From: Mesostigma viride
Taxonomy: Eukaryota > Streptophyta > Mesostigmatophyceae > Mesostigmatales > Mesostigmataceae
DNA length: 64,000 bases
Assembly: GCA_009746045.1 (NCBI GenBank)
Contig: RPFO01000253.1
Location: 434,001 to 498,000 of the forward strand
Direction of reading: 5' to 3'
The position numbers were made by a program, and so were the translations under genes. The notes under the pieces are model-generated. The model was not told where the DNA came from, made no database searches, and saw nothing but the letters and a program-made list of their open reading frames with translations. Shown piece by piece: positions 56,075 through 64,000 of this stretch. Each line of letters starts with the position of its first letter. Position 1 is the first letter of the stretch.

Positions 56075-59000
56075 ATGTCAGACCTGGGCGAGGATTGCAA
56101 CGGCGACTGGGTAGCGGAGCGGTGTGGCCACCCGGTCCTCCAAGCCATCATGGGATCTATGGCGCCCGTGGCCACTGTCTTCCCCGTTGTTGTCCTCGCG
56201 CTTCACAAATGGGCATCGTCGCGGAAGCAGGGCAAGAAGCACGCGGAAGAGGAGGGTGAGACGGCACTTAAGCCAGCCGGAAATGTGCCGATGCCCATCG
56301 CAAGTTCGACGCCCAGCGCTCGCATCGAGGAAGTGTGGGACTGGCCCAACGCTGTGAAAAATCCCAAGGAATTCGAGGCATTCGGTGCCATCGATGGCGA
56401 CGACCACAGAGGGGTCAGCGGCGAGGTGGTCTATCGACCATTTGAGCAGGTTGGTTCCGTTCTGGCGTGGCAAGAAATCTGGCCTACCGCTTACTACTGG
56501 GCGCCGTCATAGCTGCTGCGTCGTCAATTATCTACCTGATTATCAAATATAATTTATTGCCATCTGTTGCATATGCCGCCCGATTTTCGTCACTCCCGTT
56601 CCTGCACTTATTTTTGTTTTTAGGTGACGGCCATCGACCCCAGGGACGTTGGGACAGCGGACGATTGGATTCCTCGTCATCCCGACCTTATTCGCTTGAC
56701 AGGTGAGATGTATGGGGACTTTCGGCGAGCATCTTGCTGGTGCAGCTGCGCATGTAAAACTTGCCGCCGTTGTACTAGGTATTGATGATAACCAAAGCGC
56801 TGCAAGCGGGAAATCTACACGACTGGCAATGTATGGTAGTTGCTCGCGTTTCAACATACCGCGGCAGGAGCATCTCCTGCCTGTCACGTACCACAGGGAC
56901 GGCACTCCAACTTGGCACATGTGCGCTTTCCCTGAATCCCAGGGTCCTTGGGCGCGGGCATTTCTTCCCGCACACCTTCAATGTACCGCTCATCCTGTGG
57001 GGAATGGGCACAGTCATCGAATGCAGGCTAGCCAAAATTACGCCGGCCACTTGTTGAATGACCAATGCAGCGCCTAGCATGGCCTGGCACTCACAATGTC
57101 CACTTCCGGTGACACTAGTGCTATTGTTGGCAGCAGAGGCATGTCAGGGAGATAGCTGCACCATCAGATCAGGAGACAGACTGCATAACTAGTAAGCTAT
57201 CCGTGGCTGTCACATGCAACGTACATGCTGTGCCTGCCTATCATACGCTGCCTTATCCCGGGCTTTTGGCCCTAACTTAACTGAATGCACACATTCCCAA
57301 TCACCCCTGCCCCAATCTTCCCTGCCTGCCACCGTCCGCATTGTCATCATCCTATGCTAGTCACTGTCATGGCCACCTCCTCACACCTGGACACAACTCA
57401 AATACTTACTGACATACTGGCACCCGATCCCCTCTCTTGCCCCCGCCCAGGCCGCCACCCGTTCAACTGTGAGCCGCCTCTACCTCTGCTCCTCGAGGCC
57501 GGCTTCATCACGCCTGCGTCCCTCCACTACGTGCGCAACCACGGCGCGCCGCCCAAGATCAACTGGAAACAGCACCGCTTCACGATCAACGGCAATGTGC
57601 CCCACCCGCGCACGTTCACCATGGACCAGATCGTGGCCATGCCCAGCGTGCGTTTCCCCTGCACGCTCGTCTGCGCAGGGAACCGCCGCAAGGAGGAGAA
57701 CATGGTCAAGCAGACGATCGGCTTCAACTGGGGCGCCGCGGGCGTCAGCAACAGCATCTGGACGGGGGTACCCCTGCGTGACCTCCTCGCGCTGTGTGGG
57801 GTGACAGAAGTCACCGCAGAGCGCCAGCACGTCTGCTTCCGTGGCCCCAAGCAGGAGCTGCCCAAGGGACCTGACGGCTCCTACGGGACCAGCATCACCC
57901 TGGGGATGGCGCTTGACCCGGCGGCGGACGTCATCCTGGCCTACAAGCAGAATGACGAGATTCTCCACCCGGATCACGGTTTCCCCGTCCGCCTGCTCAT
58001 CCCTGGGTGGATCGGCGGCCGCTCCATCAAGTACATCGAGGAGCTGACCGTGTCGGCCAAGCCCTCGGACAACTACTACCACTTCATGGACAACCGCATC
58101 CTCCCGCCCAACATCGACGCAGAGAAGGCGACCGCCGAGGGCTGGTGGTACCACAAGGAGTACCTCTTCAACGAGCTGAACATCAACTCGGCCATTGGCT
58201 CTCCGGCGCACAATGAGGTCGTCCCGCTCAAGCTCTCGGGCGAGCGCCAGTCGTACCGTATCAAGGGGTACGCGTACTCAGGGGGCGGCCGCAGGATCAC
58301 ACGTGTGGAGATCTCGCTGGATGGCGGCCTGTCCTGGGAGCTGGCCAACATCTGGACGCACGAGCGGCCCAACGCATACATGAAGTACTGGTGCTGGTTC
58401 TTCTTTGACTACGAGGTGGCCATCTCGCGCCTAGCCGACTGCGACGAGATCATGTGCCGGTGAGTGAGACAAGAATAGTGATCAGAAGAGAAGGGATTGT
58501 TATGACCGTGACAAGGATATTGAAAATAGCAGGTTTATGTGCAGGTGAGATATGAAATGATGTTAGATGAGATTATGTGCTGGTAGGACTATGTGCAGGA
58601 GCTGAACATAGTTGGGATTCAACCACTTGATTCCTTGGAAGGCACAGGTCAGCTATGGCTTGATGGGTATGGTGGCTCATTGGCGTGGTTTTAGCTAAAG
58701 ATCGGAAGCCCAAGTTCTTTATGCCTAGCGAAGTGATAGAGCTGCAGGTTGGCTCACTTGCTTGGTTTAAATGGTGGGCTTGTCATGGTGAAGTAGGGTG
58801 TAATCACAAGATGGATTTGGGGCACTACCAGTCCCTGCCCCTACTCCTGCATGTGGCTTACTGCCCATGCTGAAATCATCGGGCTGATACACCCCTCGCA
58901 CCTGCTTCTTCACCGGTTTTGCTCAGGTGTCTGTGAAGCCCCCCCTTGGGTGATTCAAAATCATGTGCCCCAATCACAAGAATATCATGGCCGCCATTTA

Positions 59001-60569
59001 TCATTTCTGCCCCTGCTCCTGCTGATGCTGATGCTCCTGCTGCTGCCTGTCATTGTTGACACGTATCAACTGCCCCCACCTGCTCCCTGCAGGGCGTATG
59101 ACGAGGGCAACAACTCGCAGCCGCGCCACCTCACCTGGAACGTGATGGGCATGGGCAACAACTGCTACTTCCGCGTGCGTGTCAACAAGAAGCTCTTCCG
59201 TGATGGTGGTGAGGCGCTACACTTTGAGCACCCGACGCTCGCCGGCCCATCCAAGGAGGGCTGGATGGGCCACATCCAAGGAGGGCTGGACGGGTTTGAC
59301 GCCAAGAAGTTCATGATTGAAGAGGGCGCCCGCATGGCTGGGATAAAGCTGCCATCCGTTGCTGCTGAGACCACCCCAGCCCTGGTGGCTGCTGCCGAGC
59401 CTGCCGTGGCGACGACCGCTGCACCGCCGGCCGTGGCTGCAGAATCGGCCGCCACGGCGACGACACCTGGTGGTGCGCGGATCATCTCAATGAGCGAGGT
59501 GGAGAAGCACAACACGCCTGAGGACTGCTGGATTGTGGTTGCGGGCAAGGTGTACAACCCGATGCCCTTCCTCAAGGACCACCCGGGTGGCGGAGACAGC
59601 ATCACGATCAACGCGGGCATGGATGCCACGGAGGACTTCGAGGCGGTCCACTCGCAGAAGGCGTGGAAGATGCTCGAGGATTACTACATCGGCGACCTGG
59701 AGGGTGCCACACTGGTCACCAAGCCTGCCCCTGTGGCTGCCCCTGCCCCTGCCGTGGTGGAGGAGGTCAAGCCCAAGTCCCTGGACCCTCGCAAGAAGAT
59801 CCCGTTCCCCCTCATCGAAAAGATTGTGATCAACCACAACGTGCGCATCTTCCGATTCGGCCTCCCCTCCCCCGAGCATGAGTTTGGCCTCCCAATCGGC
59901 TCCCACGTGTTCCTCTCGGCGCGCATCGGTGACAAGCCTGTGATGCGCGCGTACACGCCGACGTCGCAGCCCACCCAGAAGGGGCATTTTGACCTCATGG
60001 TCAAGGTGTATTGGAAGAATGAGCACCCGAAGTTCCCTGATGGTGGCCTCATGTCGCAGCACCTGGAGAGCATGAAGATCGGGGACACCATCGACATCAA
60101 GGGCCCCATCGGCCACGTGGAGTACCTAGGCCGTGGCAACTTCTTGATCGACAAGCTGCCCACGTTTGTCAAGAAGGTCGGCATGATCGCGGGCGGGACT
60201 GGCATCACCCCCATGTACCAGCTCATGATGGCTGTGATGGCGGACCCCGAGGACACTACCGAGCTGCAGCTGCTGTACGCGAACCAGACCCCGGGGGATA
60301 TCCTTCTCAAGGATGAGCTGGATGCGGCGGCAGCCAAGTTCCCAGGTCGTGTCAAGGTGTCGTACACGGTGGACCGCGTGCCCGAGGGGGAGAGCTGGAA
60401 CGGGCTCAAGGGGTTTATTAGCGAGGAGATGGTGCGGGCAACGCTGCCGGTGCCTGAGGAGGGCGTCATCTGCCTCCTGTGCGGCCCCCCGCCGATGCTC
60501 AACTTTGCGTGCTACCCGAACCTGGAGAAGTATGGGTATGACAAGGAGACTCAGTGTGTGGCGTTTTAA
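56075..60569 (+). CDS. NIA: Assimilatory nitrate reductase, four exons (56075-56449, 56624-56702, 57451-58459, 59093-60569)
   Basis: Reduces nitrate to nitrite with NAD(P)H in the cytosol. All three introns are GT-AG with matching phases (0, 1, 2); the product is about 979 residues. Domains: N-terminal extension with a hydrophobic stretch (about 29-46, PVATVFPVVVLALHKW); molybdopterin domain from about 126 (DPRDVGTADDWIPRHP) with the Mo-ligand cysteine near 226 (LVCAGNRRKEEN); dimerisation domain to about 580; Ala/Thr-rich hinge; cytochrome b5 with haem ligands His near 651 (HPGG) and 674; FAD site RAYTPTS near 773; NAD(P)H loops GGTGITP near 855 and CGPPPM near 951; C-terminus CVAF. All cofactor residues look intact, so it is probably functional. 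The N-terminus is longer than in most algae and plants (about 880-910 in total); its start is less certain. Confidence 0.92.
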
Positions 60570-61440
60570 GGATGGTATCGGTTCGTTGGGACGACCGCTT
60601 TTTTTTGGGGGGGGGGTGAGGGCGTTATCCCCAATGTATGTACAGCCCCAGCAAAGATTCTGGGGACGTGGCTGCTGGCTGTTCTGCTACTGCCACCAGC
60701 ACTTTACTCCCGCCCATGGAGTGACCATGATTCCCCGCCCCAGTTTTCATCGAGTCCATGTGTGGCTATACACAGATGGTAGGGGACGTCACAGCCCTGG
60801 TGCGCTGTTTTTTGTAAGCCCAGCTGAAGCCGTTAGTGAAGGTGTTACTAGGCTGCTGGAAAAGGTTTTGTTGTTTTTTCGCCATGGAGCACCCTGCCTG
60901 GCTTTTCAAATGGCATGAGCCATGTGGCAGGCATATCATGTGTACCTACTTTTTTGCCTCTTGTGTTTAACTGTTATGCTGCACTTGCCTTTTTGTAAGG
61001 TAGATTTGGGATGTTAAACCCATCGACTGGCATTGGCAGTTAAGCGTGCGTTGTGTGGTGCCTTTTTCTCAACATGCCCAGTTACCATAAGTGCAGCACA
61101 ATTTTCCTGTTTGTGGCACTCGTTTTTTCCCCTGAAACTGTTGCTTTGGCCCAATTTTACCTCGTGTGCCACCTGCATGGCATTTGTGCATCAGATCAAA
61201 GCATATCAATCATGCAGATTGTGATTTCCAACATCCAGTTTTCTATTGAACGGATGTTTGAAGATTTGCCGGTCAGACTACAGCTCTAGCGCACTGAAGA
61301 CATATGCGAAGTGAGACAACGATGTTTAATCGTTACACATGTAATTTTCCCTTGTAAAAGTACTGCTGTATGCAAGCGAATAAAACTTTTCTAGCAGCTT
61401 CTCTTGAGTTACAAAACGAAGGTAAGTATTTGCGTGTCAT
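60570..61440 (+). terminator. 3' UTR and downstream region of nitrate reductase
   Basis: TGTAA, the polyadenylation signal favoured in chlorophyte algae, occurs near 60990 (TTTTGTAAGG) and 61338 (CATGTAATTTT). AATAAAA lies at about 61379. No independent gene seen; short ORFs such as 61053-61289 lack protein features. Confidence 0.5.
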
Positions 61441-61497
61441 GAGCGTAGGCAATTAATAAAACAAGTCTTGTTGGGGAGTCCCGGAGCACCTAAGTGC

Positions 61498-61660
61498 TTT
61501 TAATCCCTAAAAATTAAATTAAATTATAACATGCCTCCGTTGGGAGATCATGTAGCACATATTCCTTGATGGAAGGTGGAGTGGAGAGAGCCGCGTAATC
61601 TAACTAACCTAACGCTAATCTATCTAGTCTAGAAAAATCCGATAGTACGAAAAATACGTT
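61498..61660 (-). repeat. LINE 3' tail, solitary truncated copy
   Basis: Matches 62022-62151 over ACTAACCTAAC, GGGAGATCATGTAGCACATA and AATTATAACATG in the same order and orientation, but with no attached ORF. It is a 5'-truncated insertion of the same LINE family, ending in an A/T-rich tail on the minus strand. Confidence 0.7.
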
Positions 61661-61869
61661 TAATCCCTAAGCACGTTAAGGAGATGTGCCAGACAAGACC
61701 CCTAGGATCGCCAGCACCATAGATATAGAATAGGATTGAGTGGACACGTGTGTAGTACTCCTACACACACAGATCTCGAATGATTTATCTAGTGCAAAAT
61801 CCGAATGGCTTGCATCACTCCCCGGAAAGGAGAACTTTTGCGGTTGGACTGGAGGTGTCCGCTGGCGAT

Positions 61870-62021
61870 GCCTTACTTAGGATCCGAGGAGACGTCCGTC
61901 CTATAGTCAGCAAAAGTTGGTGCGAGAGGTCCCCAGTTCAATTCCGGCCTGGATTCATTTGCAGATCGCGTTTTCCGCGGACCGGCACTGAACAGGAGGA
62001 AAAAATGGTTTCGACTTAAAA
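61870..62021 (+). mobile_element. Possible short SINE-like insertion
   Basis: Between the two LINE tails. AGTTCAATTCC at about 61935 is close to the pol III B box (GGTTCGANTCC), and AGTCAGCAAAAGTTGG at about 61907-61922 loosely resembles an A box, but the spacing is shorter than in a tRNA. It ends in an A-rich run. It may be a tRNA-derived SINE; only the B box is persuasive. Confidence 0.3.
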
Positions 62022-62151
62022 AAATTATAACATGTCTCCGTTGGGAGATCATGTAGCACATATTCCAGGTTGGATGGGTGGTGTGGAGGAAGCCGCGTAA
62101 TCGAACTAACCTAACTCTAAGCTATATCTAGTCTAGAAAAGCCTATCTCCG
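62022..62151 (-). repeat. 3' UTR of the LINE with intact reverse transcriptase frame
   Basis: Follows the stop codon of the LINE ORF on the minus strand and ends in TTATAATTTTTTT. Homologous to the solitary tail at 61498-61660. Confidence 0.7.
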
Positions 62152-64000
62152 CTACTCATCAAAACGGCTCCTCCGTTTGGGGGGAGGCGGCTTGCCCACA
62201 GGGGCTGGCGTGTGCGCCTTGACAATCTTCTTCCACCGCGTCTTGTCTTGCATGGCAGTCCAAAGACGGGAGAGAGAGTGGATGCGGTACTCAAACTGGG
62301 CTGGGACCACTAGGTCGTCCAGCAACATCTGGGTATAGGTCATGGCATGTTTCCCTACCTTTTTAGGAATGTTCTTGGGGCCAGGCCAGGTCAAAATGTG
62401 CCGCCCCGGTTGGCCGAGCCGCTGGGGACCGGCCAGACCAAGGGCGGTGTCGACCTGGCTGGTGCGAGCAAGATGTCCTACAAATGCTATCCTACGCTGT
62501 CTAATCTCGTCCGAAATACGCGGCATACCGTGATACAAAGACTCTAAGGACCTACGCTGAGAAAACCCGACATTCAGGACCTGTCGGAGCATCCGGGTGA
62601 CCGTGCCGTCTAGCTTGGCTGCCAGTGTTGCCGTGAGTGTCCATGCCTCGGCGCCATACGTGAGCACCGTGAGGACGAGGACCTTGAAGAGCATGCGCTT
62701 GCGGTGCTCGTCCAGGCCCTTGGAGCGCCAGTAGGTGTTGAGCGAACGGAGCTTGGCCCAGGAAAGGCCGATGCGGGTGTCCACATCGTCGGCAGTGTCC
62801 GGAAGCCAACTCCCCAACAGCTTGAAGCGGTCGCGGAGTGGGACCTCCGTCCCGTCTAGCAGGCGCGGCAGCGGTGGGCGACTGGAGGCCCCAATCACCA
62901 TCGCCTCAGTTTTGACACTAATCTCCAACCCCACCGCCCTCGCCTCCAGGCCCAGACAGTCCAGCCAGGTCTGAATGTGCTCGGGGCGCGCGATGAGGGT
63001 GGTGTCGTCCGCATAAATCAGGTCAGCCAGGCGGTAACCCGTGCTAACCCCGCCGTGCCCACGCTCGTTAAGGATGTCCAAGCCTGGCTCGAACCCCTTA
63101 AGAGCAGTAAAGCGCGCACGTGCCTGGCGCATGACGTGGTCCACGACAATAATGAACAGGTATGGAGACAGGACACAACCTTGCCACACCCCGTGGTGAA
63201 GGGGGAATGGTGGGGTGGTGCCTTCCGCAGTCCGCACTACTGCCTGTGAGCCCTCATACAGTCGGCGAATGGCAGCAATAAACGCTGGTGGCACGCGGTC
63301 CAGAGCTAGGATGGCCCAAAGAGCCTCCCAGAGGACCGTGTCAAAGGCCTTGATATAGTCAACAAAAATGAGGACCAGCGGCAAACTGTCAGGGGGAAGG
63401 CGACGCACCTCCTCCATCAACCGGCGCGCGACAAACACAGCCATGACAGTGTTACGACCACTACGGAAACCCATCTGAGACTCACCCAGGTGTGGGTCCA
63501 GCGCGGCGCGGAGCCTGTGCAGCATCATGCGCATGAAGACCTTCAGCGCGGCGCTCTGGAGGCAGACACCCCGGTAGTTACCGGGGTCAGCAGCAGAGCC
63601 CTTCTTGTACAGCATGACGCGGATGGCCGTCTGCCACTCAGCAGGCGGAGGCTCGTCAGAGAGCAGGACACGGTTGCAGAACGCCAGCAGAAGATCCCTA
63701 ACCGCCAGATCAGGGGTCTTCAGCAGCTCAGCAGAAAGGTGGTCGGCACCGACCGCCGCATCGTACCGCAGGCGAGCAAGGGCGCCGTCCAATTCCTCCA
63801 AAGTGAAGGGGTGGACGACGTCGTTGGTGGCAAGGCAGCCCTCCTTCAAGGCGGGGACTTGGTAGTCCGCGGCCGAGGAGGGGGGCGCTGGTGGCGGCGG
63901 GGGTCCGGCGACCCCGAGGCGGGCGGCCGTCTCGGGGTGAAGCGGCGGGGGGGGGCGCGAGCCCCACCGGTCAAGGAAACATTGTGGGCCAACCAGCGGT
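62152..64000 (-). CDS. LINE reverse transcriptase ORF (partial, runs off the window edge)
   Basis: The minus frame is open from the stop at 62152 to base 64000, at least 616 codons. Pro-rich leader (LHPETAARLGVAG, then PPPPPAPPSSAAD), then a complete RT domain: LRYDAAVGADHLSAELLK, NYRGVCLQSAALKVF, the first catalytic block VLIFVDYIKAFDTV, GVWQGCVLSPYLFIIVVD, and the YADD active site (LIYADDTTLIAR). A C-terminal region KLLGSWLPDT ... RQRRIAFVGHLART follows, as in several LINE clades. Endonuclease lies outside the window. The frame is uninterrupted, so the copy is young and may be active. Confidence 0.85.
   Translation of the reverse strand, partial: PLVGPQCFLDRWGSRPPPPLHPETAARLGVAGPPPPPAPPSSAADYQVPALKEGCLATNDVVHPFTLEELDGALARLRYDAAVGADHLSAELLKTPDLAVRDLLLAFCNRVLLSDEPPPAEWQTAIRVMLYKKGSAADPGNYRGVCLQSAALKVFMRMMLHRLRAALDPHLGESQMGFRSGRNTVMAVFVARRLMEEVRRLPPDSLPLVLIFVDYIKAFDTVLWEALWAILALDRVPPAFIAAIRRLYEGSQAVVRTAEGTTPPFPLHHGVWQGCVLSPYLFIIVVDHVMRQARARFTALKGFEPGLDILNERGHGGVSTGYRLADLIYADDTTLIARPEHIQTWLDCLGLEARAVGLEISVKTEAMVIGASSRPPLPRLLDGTEVPLRDRFKLLGSWLPDTADDVDTRIGLSWAKLRSLNTYWRSKGLDEHRKRMLFKVLVLTVLTYGAEAWTLTATLAAKLDGTVTRMLRQVLNVGFSQRRSLESLYHGMPRISDEIRQRRIAFVGHLARTSQVDTALGLAGPQRLGQPGRHILTWPGPKNIPKKVGKHAMTYTQMLLDDLVVPAQFEYRIHSLSRLWTAMQDKTRWKKIVKAHTPAPVGKPPPPKRRSRFDE

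Noticed and set aside
61870-62021. Functional tRNA gene
   Set aside because: Only a B-box-like site is convincing; A and B boxes are too close and no cloverleaf can be drawn.
62552-62809. Short ORFs antisense or out of frame within the LINE
   Set aside because: They overlap the long reverse transcriptase frame and lack any motif.

Overview
The window looks like nuclear DNA of a unicellular green alga or a close relative. The clearest host gene is a four-exon assimilatory nitrate reductase (56.07-60.57 kb) with canonical GT-AG introns. Around it is the usual load of eukaryotic transposons: an LTR element with Gag, a Ty3-type chromovirus, hAT-like, PIF/Harbinger and LINE elements. No rRNA, tRNA or CRISPR locus was found. 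Species and domain assignments come from reading the sequence only; no database search was possible.

Layout. 1-3.2 kb: 5' part of an LTR retrotransposon on the minus strand (LTR, primer binding site, small viroplasmin-like ORF, Gag). 3.2-8.7 kb: three compact intronless genes (two F-box-like, one zinc-finger protein) with palindrome-rich promoters, a foldback element, and a ten-unit G-box/CCAAT array. About 8.69-35.88 kb: a 27 kb island of nucleocytoplasmic large DNA virus (giant virus) genes, densely packed on both strands. It holds small membrane proteins, a B12-dependent ribonucleotide reductase, two very large fibre-like proteins, a UL52-type primase, two GT14-like glycosyltransferases, MYND, Bro-N-like and ADP-ribosyltransferase-like proteins and a Rieske oxygenase. 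35.98-45.0 kb: a second foldback element, a 29-bp tandem array and four more compact intronless genes of the first type (RING-like, MYND, F-box-like, one unknown), with local duplications. 45.0-50.85 kb: 5'-truncated chromovirus with an extra ORF, split by a 1.7 kb hAT-like element. 51.8-55.6 kb: a degenerate PIF/Harbinger element. 56.1-61.4 kb: nitrate reductase and its 3' region. 61.5-64 kb: LINE reverse transcriptase (minus strand) and repeated LINE tails.

Two gene sets dominate. The first is the giant-virus island, an endogenised fossil fragment. Several reading frames are still long and open, while at least two genes are clearly broken. No major capsid protein, PolB, A32 ATPase or VLTF3 was recognised, so it is only part of a viral genome and its family cannot be fixed. 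The second is a family of short intronless genes on both sides of the island. They share TATA-like cores, CCACGTGGC and GAATATTC palindromes upstream, and small hairpins just after the stop codon. They look like one co-regulated accessory system of F-box, RING-like and MYND proteins, and are the best candidate here for something undescribed. Whether they are host genes or come from another large DNA virus cannot be decided from the sequence alone.
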